Position numbers and translations under genes: made by a program. Below, one piece after another: positions 16,003 to 27,954 of a stretch of 43,403 nt of DNA. The notes under the pieces are model-generated. The model was given only the letters and a program-made list of their open reading frames with translations. It was not told the origin of the DNA and searched no databases. Every line of letters starts with the position of its first letter. Within the stretch, counting starts at the first letter, position 1. The stretch comes from an uncultured Clostridia bacterium (lineage in GTDB: Bacteria; Bacillota; Clostridia; Christensenellales; Pumilibacteraceae), in assembly GCA_947632125.1 (NCBI GenBank), contig CANRNV010000009.1, positions 1 to 43,403 of the forward strand, written 5' to 3'.

Positions 16003-16887
16003 ATGTCGGTTGTCTTTGTAGTGGATTCCGCTTCGGACGTGGACATCGAGGAAGCGGACAAAAGGGGAATATGCCTCATTCCGATGGAGATCAAATTCAG
16101 TGACGGCGAATACCTCGACGGCGTCAACCTTTCGCACAGGCGATTTTTCGAAAAGCTCATCGAGGAGGACGTCTTGCCCAAGACGAGCCAAATAAACGAG
16201 TTTCGATTTAGGGAATGTTTCGAAAGCAAAGTGCGTAACGGCGACGAGGTGGTGGCAATCACCATCTCATCTAAGCTTTCGGGCACTTACGAGTGTGCGG
16301 TAAAGGCGGCAAGCGGACTGAGCGGCGTGTACGTGGTCGACAGTCTCAATGCTTGCATAGGCGAGAGGCTCGTGCTCGAATACGGCTTAAAGCTATCCGA
16401 AAAGGGAATGTCGGCTGCGGACATAGCGGCGGAACTGAATAGGCGCAAGGGCGACATAAAGCTGCTCGCGCTCGTGGGGACGCTCAAATATCTTCAAATG
16501 GGCGGCAGAGTGTCCAAGGCGGTCGCAATTGCCGGTGAGTTGCTCGGCGTCAAACCCGTTGTTTCGGTCGAGGACGGCGAGGTCAAACTTATCGGCAAGG
16601 CGCTCGGCTCCAAAAAGGGCAACAACCTTCTTAACACGTTTATCAAAAGCGCGGGCGGGATCGACTTCGATATGCCGTACGCCACAGCCTATTCGGGGCT
16701 TGACGCCGGCACGCTTAATAAGTACATGGAGGACAGCCGCTACCTGTACGAGGGCAAGGCGGATAACGTGCCGAGATACCTCATCGGCAGCACGATCGGG
16801 ACGCACGTCGGACCGGGCGCTATCGCCGTCGCCTTTTTTGCAGTAAACGGCAAAGGCGAAAAGGAAGATCGAAGCGACGACAAATAG
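16003..16887 (+). CDS. DegV family fatty-acid-binding protein
   Basis: 294 residues. DegV/FakB proteins bind a fatty acid and present it to fatty acid kinase FakA for phosphorylation, feeding host or recycled fatty acids into phospholipid synthesis. Family features are VVDSASDV at the N-terminus, the lipid-contact segment TSQINEFRF, ISSKLSGTYECA, LKYLQMGGRVS, and the C-terminal GSTIGTHVGPGAIAVAFF. GGGAGG lies 8 bases before the ATG. No FakA/DAK-type kinase is in the window, so the partner is elsewhere. It follows the acpP terminator. I see no clear promoter in 15949-16002. Confidence 0.9.
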   Translation: MSVVFVVDSASDVDIEEADKRGICLIPMEIKFSDGEYLDGVNLSHRRFFEKLIEEDVLPKTSQINEFRFRECFESKVRNGDEVVAITISSKLSGTYECAVKAASGLSGVYVVDSLNACIGERLVLEYGLKLSEKGMSAADIAAELNRRKGDIKLLALVGTLKYLQMGGRVSKAVAIAGELLGVKPVVSVEDGEVKLIGKALGSKKGNNLLNTFIKSAGGIDFDMPYATAYSGLDAGTLNKYMEDSRYLYEGKADNVPRYLIGSTIGTHVGPGAIAVAFFAVNGKGEKEDRSDDK

Positions 16888-16970
16888 TCGGAGCTTGTAA
16901 AAAGAGCCGTTTTGAAAAAACGACCGTTTTATAAAGGGATACAGGGAAAAATAACGCAGGATAAAGGATT

Positions 16971-18188
16971 ATGATCGAAGCAATTGTTTTGTTTATATTC
17001 GGGCTTGTTTTGCTTATTCGAGGCGGAGATTGGTTTGTGGACAGCGCGTGTGACGTCGCCCACCGTTTTCGCATGCCCGAAATTCTCATCGGCGCGACGA
17101 TCGTGTCGATAGGAACGACGCTGCCCGAGGTCATGGTAAGCGCGCAATCGGCGGCGATCGGACAGGGCGGCATGGCTTACGGCAACGCCATAGGCTCGAT
17201 AATATGCAACACGGCGCTCATTGCCGCCTTGACTGTGGCGATCCGCCCGCCCGAGATCAAGCGCAAGGAGTTCGTTTTGCCCGTCATATTCTTTTTCGTG
17301 GCGGCGATTGTCTATCTTATAGCCGCCTACTTCTTGGGGCGATTTTCGCTTGCCGTCGGCATCATCTTGCTCGCTATCTTTGTTGTGTACATGGTGATAA
17401 CGATAGTGAGCGCGATAAGGTCCGGCAAGAAAGAAAGCGAACTCGTCGAAGGAATAGAGCCGCTTGGGTCCGAGCAAACCGAGCAAACCGAGCAAGAGGA
17501 GAATAGCGGCGAGGGCAGCGGATGGAACGTCTTTACCCTTATCAGGGACGTCGTTTTGCTTGTCGCCGCGCTATGCTGTTTTATCCTGTCGATGATAAAA
17601 AAGGCGGTGCTTGTCGAGATAGTTGCGGCGGGCGTGGCGGCAGTATGCTACGTCGCATTGACGGTGGCAAACGCGCTTATCAAAAAGCCGTGCATATTGG
17701 GCGGCGGGGACAAGCCGAGGCTGGTTAGGTCAATCGCCTTTTTGATAATCGGGGCGGCGATAATCGCACTCGGAGCCAATCTGCTTGTAAATAACGGCAC
17801 ATTGCTTGCCAAAAAGATAGGAGTGCCCGACACGGTGATAGGGCTCACCTTTGTCGCGATCGGGACGTCGCTTCCCGAGTTGGTGACCGCAGTCACCTCG
17901 CTTATCAAAAAGCACGGGTCGCTTTCGCTCGGCAACATAATAGGGGCAAACCTATTTAACCTCGTGCTGGTGAGCGGCGTGTCCATAGTCATTTCGCCGT
18001 TTGACGTGCCGAGCGAAAATCTCATCGGCGGCTTCAATTCGTCGCTTGTGTTGGATCTGCCCGTAATGCTTTTTGTGATGATGCTGTTGACTTTGCCCGC
18101 GATAATAAGGGGCAAGCTTTCTCGAGTGCAGGGAATAACGCTGCTGTGCATATACGCCGCATTTTTCGCCGTGCAATTTGCCATTTGA
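16971..18188 (+). CDS. sodium/calcium exchanger (CaCA) family protein
   Basis: 405 residues with two inverted groups of about five membrane helices. The first alpha-repeat is GATIVSIGTTLPEVMVSA (about 41-58), and the second is GLTFVAIGTSLPELVTA (about 290-306) followed by GNIIGANLFNLVLVSG. The conserved acidic residues in LPE are present in both. A central charged cytoplasmic loop has a repeated EQTEQTEQEE stretch (about 166-176). The protein probably exchanges Na+ (or H+) for Ca2+ across the membrane; ion selectivity cannot be called. The start follows AAAGG at a short distance. An 83-base gap separates it from the DegV gene. Confidence 0.88.
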   Translation: MIEAIVLFIFGLVLLIRGGDWFVDSACDVAHRFRMPEILIGATIVSIGTTLPEVMVSAQSAAIGQGGMAYGNAIGSIICNTALIAALTVAIRPPEIKRKEFVLPVIFFFVAAIVYLIAAYFLGRFSLAVGIILLAIFVVYMVITIVSAIRSGKKESELVEGIEPLGSEQTEQTEQEENSGEGSGWNVFTLIRDVVLLVAALCCFILSMIKKAVLVEIVAAGVAAVCYVALTVANALIKKPCILGGGDKPRLVRSIAFLIIGAAIIALGANLLVNNGTLLAKKIGVPDTVIGLTFVAIGTSLPELVTAVTSLIKKHGSLSLGNIIGANLFNLVLVSGVSIVISPFDVPSENLIGGFNSSLVLDLPVMLFVMMLLTLPAIIRGKLSRVQGITLLCIYAAFFAVQFAI

Positions 18189-18222
18189 CGAAATAGGTCG
18201 GTAAACAAAAAAAACATCATTT

Positions 18223-18258
18223 AAGCAGTCCGAAAAAATTAAAAAGGGCCGCTTTTTT
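18223..18258 (+). terminator. probable intrinsic terminator
   Basis: AAGCAGTCC (18223-18231) can pair with GGGCCGCTT (18246-18254), with one mismatch and one wobble, followed by a T run to 18258. It sits directly upstream of the next -35 box. Confidence 0.5.
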
Positions 18259-18259
18259 G

Positions 18260-18288
18260 TTGAAAAAAATTTTTATTTGTGGTATACT
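18260..18288 (+). promoter_or_regulatory. SigA-type promoter of the SNF2 helicase gene
   Basis: TTGAAA at 18260-18265 and TATACT at 18283-18288 have a 17-base spacer. AAGGAGG at 18301-18307 follows, just before the ATG at 18312. Confidence 0.75.
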
Positions 18289-18311
18289 GTTCTTTCAATC
18301 AAGGAGGAACA

Positions 18312-21300
18312 ATGCCGGATTTCGAATCACTATACAGCGAGAGCCAAGCCAACGCGTTCACCTCGGCGAAAAAGCGTTTTTACGACAACAAGGTCTGCGA
18401 CATAAACGAAACCAACGCCTTGGGCAAAACGATAATCACAGCCGTTGTCAAGGGGCACCGCGACTACAAGACCAAGATCGTCTTTGACGAACAGGGCGGG
18501 CTTTACGACTATTCGTGCGATTGCTTAGGCTTCGACATGCGCAACGGACCGTGCAAGCACATCATTGCCACCGCGCTGAGCTACGAGGAGAAAAATCCGT
18601 CGCACGCTACGCCGGACAAAAAGTTCGTTTCGGACATTTGCGTCCAATCGCTCATAAGTTCGTACGCCAAGTTGCGCCGAGGCAGGGCATTAAAAGACGA
18701 AACGCCCGTAAAACTCGTCCCCATTCTTGCATTGGAGCGGGACGACAGCCTTTCGCTGCGCTTTTTGATCGGCAAGAAGCGCTTGTACAAGCTGCGCGAT
18801 CTCGGCGAATTTGCGCTCAATATGCAAAGCGGGCGTTTTTTGCGCTACGGTTCGGCGCTTGCTTTCGAGCATACAGCCGAGAATTTCGACGACGAGAGCC
18901 GCAAGCTCGTAAGTTTTACGCTTAAAACGATAAAGGAAAAGGACCTTAGCCGAGGGACGTCGACATTGAAGTTGAGCCGCTCGGACCTTGACGACTTCTT
19001 CGACGTTTACGACGGGTTCGTCGAGGTGGAAGAGGGCGGAGCAAGCGAGGGGCTCTATCGCATCGAGCGCACTCCCGACGCCCTCAAAACCGTCATCAAG
19101 GTTAGTAGCGTCGAGGGGGGCTTTAAGATAAGCTCGTCGCTCAATTTCAGGCTGCTCAGCGGCAAGAGGTTCGACTATATAATGACGAGCGGCACGATCT
19201 ACAGGGTGACCGACGGCTTTGTCGAAACCACGTATAAGCTGCTCAGCGTGCTCAACGCAAGGGAAACCGTTTTCGTCAGCAGCGCGGACATAAGCCGCTT
19301 TTACAACAACGTGCTTTCGGAAACGTCCGAGCTGTGCGAGATAGAAAGCGACATCGACCTAAGCCTTTACACTCTGCCCCCGCTTAAAGCCGAGTTGTAT
19401 TTAAGTCGCGAGAACGACGTGATAAAGGGCGACCTCGTTTGCACTTACGGCAACGAGGAGATAGATATCTTTACCGAAAGCAACGATCCGAGGGACTACG
19501 AGGCGGAGGACATGCTTAAAGAAACGCTTAGTAAGTACTTCCCGTATTTTCCCCACCTCATTCTCGCAAGCGAGGAGGACACGTTCAACCTGCTGAGGGA
19601 CGGACTAAGGGAGATCCGCAAGTTTTGCGCCGTCTATATGTCCGCCGAAATGCAGAAGATAACCATTCGACGTCCGCCCGGAGTCAAAGTGGGCGTAAAA
19701 CTGAGCGGCAACCTTATCGACCTCGAACTAAAGAGCAGCGACTATACCTACGAGCAGCTTATGAAGATAATCGGCGCGGCGGGTACGAAAAAATTCATTC
19801 GGCTCGACGAAAACTATGTCGACCTCGACGACCCCGGGCTCAAAGCTTTGTGCGACGTGATAAATCTGTCGCCCACGCTCACCTTGCCGTCCTACTACGC
19901 CCCGCACGTGACAGAGGAACTCAAAGAATATTACGACGTGCAGTCGTCCGAGTGCGACGAGGCGTTTGCCGTAAAGCCCGTGCCCGTACCCGAGGAACTG
20001 TCCTCCGTCATGCGCGAGTACCAAAAGGAGGGCTTGTATTGGCTGTATTCCCTTGCCGAAAACAACTTCGGCGGCATACTCGCCGACGACATGGGACTTG
20101 GCAAAAGCTTGCAGATAATCTCGCTCATTCTTGCCAAAAAGCTGAAATCGATAATAGTTTGCCCCACGACGCTCATACTCAATTGGGCTAACGAATTCGG
20201 CAAATTCGCCCCCTCGCTACGCGTTTTGTGTGTCATGGGCGGCTCGGAAGAGCGGGCGAGGCTGATAAAAGAGGCGGACAAGGTCGATGTCGTCATCACC
20301 TCGTACGAACTTATAAGGCGCGACATCGAGCAGTACACGATGGACTTTGACCTGAGCGTCATCGACGAGGCGCAGTTTATCAAAAACCCCGAAACCAAAA
20401 ATTCGCGGGCGGTGAAGTCGCTTCGAAGCAAGTACCGCTTCGCGCTCACCGGCACGCCGATAGAGAACAGCCTGTCCGAGCTGTGGTCCATATTCGACTT
20501 TATCATGCCGGGCTACCTGTTTTCGTACGCCAAGTTCAAGGAGCGGTTCGAAATCAAGATCGTGGGCGGCGACTTTAAGGCTGCCGACGAACTCCGTCGG
20601 TTTGTCATGCCGTTCATTTTGCGCAGGCTCAAATCCGACGTGCTCACCGAACTTCCGCCCAAGATCGAAACCAACATCGTCGCACCGCTTTACGGCGAGC
20701 AAGAGGAGCAGTACAACGCTCATCTTTCGCTCATTCGCCGCAGCATAAGCTCGGGTATGGACAACCAAGTGACCATACTCACCATGCTCACCAAGTTGAG
20801 GCGGATATGCTGCGACCCCTCGCTCGAGGACAGCTCGTATACGGGCAACTCGGCAAAACTCGAGGCATGTATGCAACTCGTCGAGTCTGCGATAAAGGGC
20901 GGGCACAAGACGCTCATATTCTCGCAGTTCACGTCCATGCTCGACATCATTCGGGCGCAGCTGCTCAGCCGAGGCATAACCAACTATATGCTTACGGGCG
21001 AAACGCCCAAGTCCGAGCGCATGAAGTTCGTCAATCGCTTCAACAAGGACGATACGCAGGTGTTCCTCATTTCGCTTCGGGCGGGCGGCACGGGGCTTAA
21101 CCTCGTGGGAGCCGACGTCGTCATTCACTACGACCCGTGGTGGAACCTCTCGGTGATGAATCAGGCGACGGACAGGGCTTACCGCATAGGGCAAAGCAAG
21201 TCGGTGCAGGTGTATTCGCTGCTTCTAAGCGGCACGCTCGAAGAGAAGATAGTAAAGCTGCAAGAGCGCAAAGCCAAGTTGTCCGGGCTCATCGAGGAGC

Positions 21301-21335
21301 AGGACCTAAACGAGATCATTTCACTGTTAAGCTGA
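18312..21335 (+). CDS. SWIM-type SNF2/SWI2 helicase
   Basis: 1007 residues from the ATG at 18312, chosen for AAGGAGG 4 bases upstream. The N-terminus holds a SWIM zinc finger with C69, C71, C81 and H83 (YSCDCLGF, GPCKHIIAT). A long bacterial SNF2-associated region follows to about 560. The SF2 ATPase starts with DDMGLGKS (about 592), DEAQ (about 685) and LTGTPIENSLSELWS. The C-terminal helicase half has SLRAGGTGLNLVGADVVIHY and DRAYRIGQ. Such enzymes translocate on duplex DNA and remodel DNA-protein complexes; recycling of RNA polymerase as for RapA is one possibility, not shown. It is followed by htpG after 18 bases and may be co-transcribed. Confidence 0.93.
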   Translation: MPDFESLYSESQANAFTSAKKRFYDNKVCDINETNALGKTIITAVVKGHRDYKTKIVFDEQGGLYDYSCDCLGFDMRNGPCKHIIATALSYEEKNPSHATPDKKFVSDICVQSLISSYAKLRRGRALKDETPVKLVPILALERDDSLSLRFLIGKKRLYKLRDLGEFALNMQSGRFLRYGSALAFEHTAENFDDESRKLVSFTLKTIKEKDLSRGTSTLKLSRSDLDDFFDVYDGFVEVEEGGASEGLYRIERTPDALKTVIKVSSVEGGFKISSSLNFRLLSGKRFDYIMTSGTIYRVTDGFVETTYKLLSVLNARETVFVSSADISRFYNNVLSETSELCEIESDIDLSLYTLPPLKAELYLSRENDVIKGDLVCTYGNEEIDIFTESNDPRDYEAEDMLKETLSKYFPYFPHLILASEEDTFNLLRDGLREIRKFCAVYMSAEMQKITIRRPPGVKVGVKLSGNLIDLELKSSDYTYEQLMKIIGAAGTKKFIRLDENYVDLDDPGLKALCDVINLSPTLTLPSYYAPHVTEELKEYYDVQSSECDEAFAVKPVPVPEELSSVMREYQKEGLYWLYSLAENNFGGILADDMGLGKSLQIISLILAKKLKSIIVCPTTLILNWANEFGKFAPSLRVLCVMGGSEERARLIKEADKVDVVITSYELIRRDIEQYTMDFDLSVIDEAQFIKNPETKNSRAVKSLRSKYRFALTGTPIENSLSELWSIFDFIMPGYLFSYAKFKERFEIKIVGGDFKAADELRRFVMPFILRRLKSDVLTELPPKIETNIVAPLYGEQEEQYNAHLSLIRRSISSGMDNQVTILTMLTKLRRICCDPSLEDSSYTGNSAKLEACMQLVESAIKGGHKTLIFSQFTSMLDIIRAQLLSRGITNYMLTGETPKSERMKFVNRFNKDDTQVFLISLRAGGTGLNLVGADVVIHYDPWWNLSVMNQATDRAYRIGQSKSVQVYSLLLSGTLEEKIVKLQERKAKLSGLIEEQDLNEIISLLS

Positions 21336-21353
21336 CAAAAGGAGATATAGATA

Positions 21354-23710
<2,357 letters not shown>

Positions 23711-23729
23711 GATCTTCCGTTTTTTGTAT

Positions 23730-23777
23730 CCGACCTTGGGTTTGACTTTTGCGTCGACTTTAAGGTCGGATTTTTTT
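23730..23777 (+). terminator. intrinsic terminator after pyrR
   Basis: CCGACCTT (23730-23737) pairs perfectly with AAGGTCGG (23762-23769), followed by A and seven T. The 24-base loop is unusually long and contains the first of several related CCTTGGG-type motifs. Confidence 0.75.
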
Positions 23778-23861
23778 ACCTCGGGGTTTAACCTTGGGTT
23801 TTTGCTTTGGAATTTTGCCTCGGGGTTTTATTCGAAGATTGCCTCGGGGTTAACCTCGGGG
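23734..23861 (+). repeat. short degenerate repeat cluster (CCTCGGGGTT-like)
   Basis: Six copies of a motif near CCTYGGG(G)TTT start at 23734, 23779, 23792, 23818, 23842 and 23854, with irregular spacing of 12 to 45 bases and T-rich linkers. A 60-codon open frame through them is an artefact of the repeat composition. Confidence 0.6.
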
Positions 23862-23891
23862 CTTTGCTTCGGATTTATATATATATTCTTT

Positions 23892-24200
23892 TCAGTCTAC
23901 CGGTAGGTAGGATTTATACAGGTGCTTTTTTTCGGAGCCGTTGTCGGTTACGTATTCGACGGTGAAGAAGGTGAAGTCCACCTTTTCCACAAAGTCGCTT
24001 GGGGTAAACCGAGCAAGGTGAAAGGAGTCGAAGTGCCGTATGTGCGATTTGAGCACCACGGGCGTGGGAATATCGAGTTCGTTGCAGATCTCGGTAAGGT
24101 AAAAGTGAAACCTGTCTATATCGAAGTCGCCGAAACCTTTATACATAAGGTTGCGGAGGATCTTTTCGCCCTTGATTATTTTCGCCCAGATTTTGAACAT
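23892..24200 (-). CDS. conserved hypothetical protein, 102 residues
   Basis: 102 residues, no signal peptide or membrane segment. It begins MFKIWAKIIKGEKI and contains LDIPTPVVLKSHIRHF. I recall similar small proteins in many uncharacterised Clostridia, with no known function. AAGGAG precedes the ATG on the minus strand, and a good promoter lies at 24230-24258, so it is a real single-gene unit. It reads toward the pyrR terminator and away from greA. No function is proposed. Confidence 0.75.
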   Translation of the reverse strand: MFKIWAKIIKGEKILRNLMYKGFGDFDIDRFHFYLTEICNELDIPTPVVLKSHIRHFDSFHLARFTPSDFVEKVDFTFFTVEYVTDNGSEKKHLYKSYLPVD

Positions 24201-24229
24201 TTTTTCGATCTCCTTGATTTAAGGAGTAT

Positions 24230-24258
24230 ATTTTAGCATATTTTACAGGTTTAGTCAA
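24230..24258 (-). promoter_or_regulatory. promoter of the 102-residue protein
   Basis: On the minus strand, TTGACT (plus 24253-24258) and TAAAAT (plus 24230-24235) have a 17-base spacer. It is divergent from the greA promoter about 40 bases away. Confidence 0.65.
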
Positions 24259-24297
24259 AAGAATTGTGCGCTTTGCGCTTGTCGCGACAAAAAACAC

Positions 24298-24326
24298 TTG
24301 ATTTTTGTTCGGTTTAGTGATATAAT
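24298..24326 (+). promoter_or_regulatory. SigA-type promoter of the greA-lysS operon
   Basis: TTGATT at 24298-24303 and a perfect TATAAT at 24321-24326 have a 17-base spacer, followed by AAGGAG (24344-24349) and the greA ATG at 24358. Confidence 0.8.
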
Positions 24327-24357
24327 GACAAGTAGCTTTATTAAAGGAGTAATTTTT

Positions 24358-24825
24358 ATGGCAGATAATGTTGAATTGCTGACTATCGAAGATAAACAGG
24401 AACTCGAAGCCGAACTCGAAGAACTCAAAGTTCACGGCAGAGCCGAAATGGCGGAAAAGATAAGGGTCGCAAGGGAATTCGGCGACCTTTCCGAAAACGC
24501 GGAGTATGATATTGCCAAGGAAGAGCAGGCTAAGATGGAGGCGAGGATCGTCGAAATAGAAACGAAACTTCGCAACGCACGCATCTACGAAAAGAGCAAG
24601 TCGGACAAGGTAGGGCTTGGACACATTGTCAAACTGCTTGACCTCGACACAAACGAGGAACTCACTTACGAGATCACAAGTTCGCACAAAGCCAATCCCA
24701 TGGAGGGCAAGATAAGCAACGACTCGCCCGTGGGAAACGCTCTTATGGGCAAAAAGAAGGGCGACGAAGTGGAAGTCAAGGTCAAGGCGGGCGTGGTAAG
24801 GCTCAAAATCCTCAAAATAAGTTAG
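24358..24825 (+). CDS. greA: transcription elongation factor GreA
   Basis: 155 residues from the ATG at 24358, set by AAGGAG 8 bases upstream and by the promoter, which overlaps any longer frame. GreA rescues backtracked RNA polymerase by stimulating transcript cleavage in the secondary channel. The N-terminal coiled coil carries the tip acidic residues in [13 protein letters not shown]. The C-terminal FKBP-like domain contains [16 protein letters not shown]. It is the first gene of an operon with lysS, a common arrangement in Firmicutes. Confidence 0.95.
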   Translation: MADNVELLTIEDKQELEAELEELKVHGRAEMAEKIRVAREFGDLSENAEYDIAKEEQAKMEARIVEIETKLRNARIYEKSKSDKVGLGHIVKLLDLDTNEELTYEITSSHKANPMEGKISNDSPVGNALMGKKKGDEVEVKVKAGVVRLKILKIS

Positions 24826-24833
24826 GAGAAATT

Positions 24834-26351
24834 ATGAACGAAAAGATCATCGGAGAAAATATTGCCGAAGAAGAAGCGGAACTTTCCGAACAGGAAAAGC
24901 AAGATCTGCTTAGGATAAGAAAAGAAAAGCTCAATTCGTTTATCGAGGCGGGCAAGAACCCTTACGAGATAACCAAATTCGACGTTAAGCACACCTCCAA
25001 GCAGATCTTGGACGGTATCGATAAGTTCGAAGGCAAAAAAGTCGTTATTGCGGGGCGTATAATAAGCAAGCGCATAATGGGCAAGGCAAGCTTTGCTCAT
25101 ATCCTCGACGCAAAAGGTCAGATCCAAATCTACGTCAAGATCGACGCGGTGGGCGCGAGTTGCTACGAGGATTGGAAGAAGTACGATATAGGCGACATCG
25201 TGGGCGTCGTCGGCAAGGTTTTCGTCACCCATAAGGGCGAAATTTCGGTCGCCGTCGAAAAGATCACTCTGCTCAGCAAGTCGCTTTTGCCCCTGCCCGA
25301 AAAGTGGCACGGTCTTAAAGACAACGATTTGCGCTATCGACAACGCTACGTCGACCTTATCGCCAATCCGTCGGTAAAGGAAACGTTCGTCAAGCGCTCC
25401 AAGATAATTTCGGCAATACGCCGTCACCTCGAAAAGAAGGGCTTTATCGAGGTGGAAACCCCCATTCTCAACACCATTCCGGGCGGAGCCAATGCGCGAC
25501 CGTTTATCACTCATCACAACACGCTCGACATCGAGATGTACCTTCGTATCGCGCCCGAACTTTACCTTAAAAGGCTGATAGTCGGCGGGTTCGACAAGGT
25601 GTTCGAGATAGGCAGGCTGTTCCGCAACGAGGGCATGGACATAAAGCACAATCCCGAGTTTACAACCATGGAGCTGTATCAAGCGTACGCGTGCCTCGAC
25701 GATATGGCAAGTCTTACCGAGGGATTGTTCGACGCCATTCGCAAGGAGCTCAACTTGGGCGAAACGATAACCTATCAAGGGACCGAACTCAACCTCAAAA
25801 CCCCTTGGGAAAAGCTGACCATGCTCCAAGCGATAAAGAAGTACGTCGGCGTCGACTATACGAATATGAACGACGAACAGGCGGTTGCCGCGGCGACCGA
25901 ACTCGGAGTCGAACTCGACGCCAATAAGCGCACTTGGGGCAATGCGGTCTACGAAACGTTCGACACTTTCGTGGAGGAAAAGCTAATTCAGCCCGTGTTC
26001 ATCTACGACTACCCCGTCGAAGTAAGCCCGCTCGCCAAGAAAAAGGCGGACGACAAGAGGCTTACCCACAGGTTCGAGTTCTTTATTTACGGCAGGGAGA
26101 TGGGCAATGCTTTCGGCGAGCTTAACGACCCCGTCGATCAGCGTGCGAGGTTCGAGGCGCAGGTGGCTTTGCGCAGCAAGGGCGACGACGAAGCGCAGAT
26201 GATGGATGAGGACTACGTTACCGCGCTCGAATACGGCTTGCCCCCGACGGGCGGTATAGGCATAGGGATAGACAGGCTCGTCATGCTGCTGACCGACAGC
26301 TTCTCCATAAGGGACGTGCTGCTTTTCCCGACAATGAAGTTAAAGAAGTGA
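24834..26351 (+). CDS. lysS: lysyl-tRNA synthetase, class II
   Basis: 505 residues, standard length. It has an N-terminal OB-fold ([21 protein letters not shown]) and class II motifs: motif 2 [20 protein letters not shown] and motif 3 [16 protein letters not shown]. It charges tRNA-Lys in the cytosol. TAGGAG precedes the ATG, 8 bases after the greA stop. The TGA stop overlaps the GTG start of the next gene (GTGA at 26348-26351), indicating coupling to the decarboxylase-like gene. Confidence 0.97.
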   Translation: MNEKIIGENIAEEEAELSEQEKQDLLRIRKEKLNSFIEAGKNPYEITKFDVKHTSKQILDGIDKFEGKKVVIAGRIISKRIMGKASFAHILDAKGQIQIYVKIDAVGASCYEDWKKYDIGDIVGVVGKVFVTHKGEISVAVEKITLLSKSLLPLPEKWHGLKDNDLRYRQRYVDLIANPSVKETFVKRSKIISAIRRHLEKKGFIEVETPILNTIPGGANARPFITHHNTLDIEMYLRIAPELYLKRLIVGGFDKVFEIGRLFRNEGMDIKHNPEFTTMELYQAYACLDDMASLTEGLFDAIRKELNLGETITYQGTELNLKTPWEKLTMLQAIKKYVGVDYTNMNDEQAVAAATELGVELDANKRTWGNAVYETFDTFVEEKLIQPVFIYDYPVEVSPLAKKKADDKRLTHRFEFFIYGREMGNAFGELNDPVDQRARFEAQVALRSKGDDEAQMMDEDYVTALEYGLPPTGGIGIGIDRLVMLLTDSFSIRDVLLFPTMKLKK

Positions 26352-27361
26352 AGCTGTATATAGCCGAAAAACTCGAAGAGTACAATAGGCTCGACCCGCT
26401 CAGGTTCCACACTCCCGGTCACAAGGGGGCGCTCAATCGCTACGACATCACCGAGATCGACGATGCCTTTCCGGGCGACGCCGTGATCAAGGCGCAGGAG
26501 CGGACGGCGATGCGGCTGCAAAGCAAATATTGCAGGTACCTCGTCGGCGGTTCGAGCATGGGGATAAAGGCGGCGGTGCTTGCGGCAAAGGGCGACATTC
26601 TCGTCGCCGAAAACTCGCACAGGGCGCTGTTCGAGGCTGCCGCGCTTGCGGGCGTCAAGGCGTATACCGTAAAGTGTCCGGTTAAGTACGGGCTGAAAAT
26701 GCCCGTTACGCCCGAGGATGTCGACTTCGAACTCAGTCGGCACCCGTCCGTCAAGGCGGTGTACGTGACGTCGCCCGACTACTACGGGTTTTGCGCCCAA
26801 AGTGAACTTAAAGAGGTCACCTCGGGCAGAGCGTATCTGTTTTGCGACGGGGCGCACGGGGCGCACTTTCCGTTCAGACCCGACCTTTTTCCCGCCTCGT
26901 TTTCGAGCTTTGCCGACGCTACCAATCTCAGCGCGCACAAGACGTTGCCTGCATACACGCAAACGGCGTATCTATGCATAAACAACGGGGAACTGCTCGA
27001 AAATATCGATGAGGCGCTTAAAAACCTCGGCACCACAAGCCCGTCGTATTTGTTTTTATCGTCGCTCGAACACGCCGCCGAGTACACGTTCATGCACAAG
27101 GCGGAGTACGACGAATTGCGACTTGCGACGGACACTCTGCGATTTTGCATTCCCACTTTGCCGAGCGACGACTTCACTCGGGTGGTGGTCGACGCCGACT
27201 CGCTCGGAATGAGCGGAAAGCAGCTGTACTTCAAGTTGAAAGACATCGGCATTATCGCCGAAAAATACGACGACAAATATGTCGTGTTTATTGTTACCGT
27301 AACGGACACTGTACAGGCGGTAAACAGATTAAGGGAAGCGTTATGCTCGGTAAGTTTGTAA
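26348..27361 (+). CDS. short Orn/Lys/Arg decarboxylase-family PLP protein (YaaO-like)
   Basis: 337 residues from GTG at 26348. It is a fold-type I PLP enzyme of the Orn/Lys/Arg decarboxylase major domain. The N-terminal FHTPGHKG (20-27) is the family hallmark, D167 in CDGAHGAHF should contact the PLP pyridine nitrogen, and K198 in SAHKTLPA should form the Schiff base. B. subtilis YaaO is near 480 residues, so the C-terminal domain is short or missing. In Bacillus the same neighbour order, yaaO-tmk-(yaaQ-yaaR)-holB-ricT, occurs; here yaaQ and yaaR are absent. Substrate is unknown. The end overlaps tmk by 19 bases. Confidence 0.85.
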   Translation: MKLYIAEKLEEYNRLDPLRFHTPGHKGALNRYDITEIDDAFPGDAVIKAQERTAMRLQSKYCRYLVGGSSMGIKAAVLAAKGDILVAENSHRALFEAAALAGVKAYTVKCPVKYGLKMPVTPEDVDFELSRHPSVKAVYVTSPDYYGFCAQSELKEVTSGRAYLFCDGAHGAHFPFRPDLFPASFSSFADATNLSAHKTLPAYTQTAYLCINNGELLENIDEALKNLGTTSPSYLFLSSLEHAAEYTFMHKAEYDELRLATDTLRFCIPTLPSDDFTRVVVDADSLGMSGKQLYFKLKDIGIIAEKYDDKYVVFIVTVTDTVQAVNRLREALCSVSL

Positions 27362-27954
27362 CCATCGAAGGGTGCGACGGCGTTGGCAAAAGCACTCAAA
27401 TAGAACTCCTTAAAGGCGAGTTGCTAAGGCGCGGCAAGGACTTTGTGTTCACCCGAGAGCCGGGCGGGACCGAGATTTCCGAGCGTATCCGCTCCATAAT
27501 TTCCGACCCGTCGCTCAAAATGGACGCATATGCCGAACTGTTGCTTTACGCCGCCGCTCGGCGTCAGCACACCTACGAGTTCATTCGCAAGCAGCTGTCT
27601 GTCGGCAAGTTGGTATTTTGCGACAGGTACGTCGACTCCACTGTGGCGTATCAGGGATACGGCAGAGGGATCGACCTCGACGTGATAAACTCGCTTAATG
27701 CTCTTGCCGTCGGCGACACGAAGATCGACCTTACGCTTTTTATCGACCTCAGTCCCAACGAGGGCTTTATGCGCAAGGGCGGCGCGGACAAGGGCGATCG
27801 GCTCGAATGTGAAGCGTCGGACTTTTACGACAGGGTGTACATGGGCTTTAAGTCGATAAAGCACGAGCGTATCGAGGTCATCGACGGGCGAGGCTCGGAG
27901 CATGAGGTGCACGAGCGGATCATGTCCGCGCTCGAAAAGAGGGGCGTGCTATGA
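27343..27954 (+). CDS. tmk: thymidylate kinase
   Basis: 203 residues from the ATG at 27343, where AGGGAAG lies just upstream and the family N-terminus starts ([15 protein letters not shown]). Tmk phosphorylates dTMP to dTDP. The P-loop is GCDGVGKST (about 9-17), the DRYVDSTVAYQGYGRG substrate segment is near 92-107, and the lid region with basic residues (RKGGADKGDR) follows. It overlaps the upstream gene by 19 bases and the holB start by 4 (ATGA), so the cluster is tightly coupled. Confidence 0.95.
   Translation: MLGKFVTIEGCDGVGKSTQIELLKGELLRRGKDFVFTREPGGTEISERIRSIISDPSLKMDAYAELLLYAAARRQHTYEFIRKQLSVGKLVFCDRYVDSTVAYQGYGRGIDLDVINSLNALAVGDTKIDLTLFIDLSPNEGFMRKGGADKGDRLECEASDFYDRVYMGFKSIKHERIEVIDGRGSEHEVHERIMSALEKRGVL

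Noticed and set aside
23711-23890. PyrR-binding attenuator
   Set aside because: The hairpin lies after pyrR, precedes no pyr gene and lacks a recognisable binding loop; it reads as a plain terminator.
23724-23906. 60-codon frame after pyrR
   Set aside because: It is made of the T-rich CCTCGGGG repeats and has no ribosome binding site.
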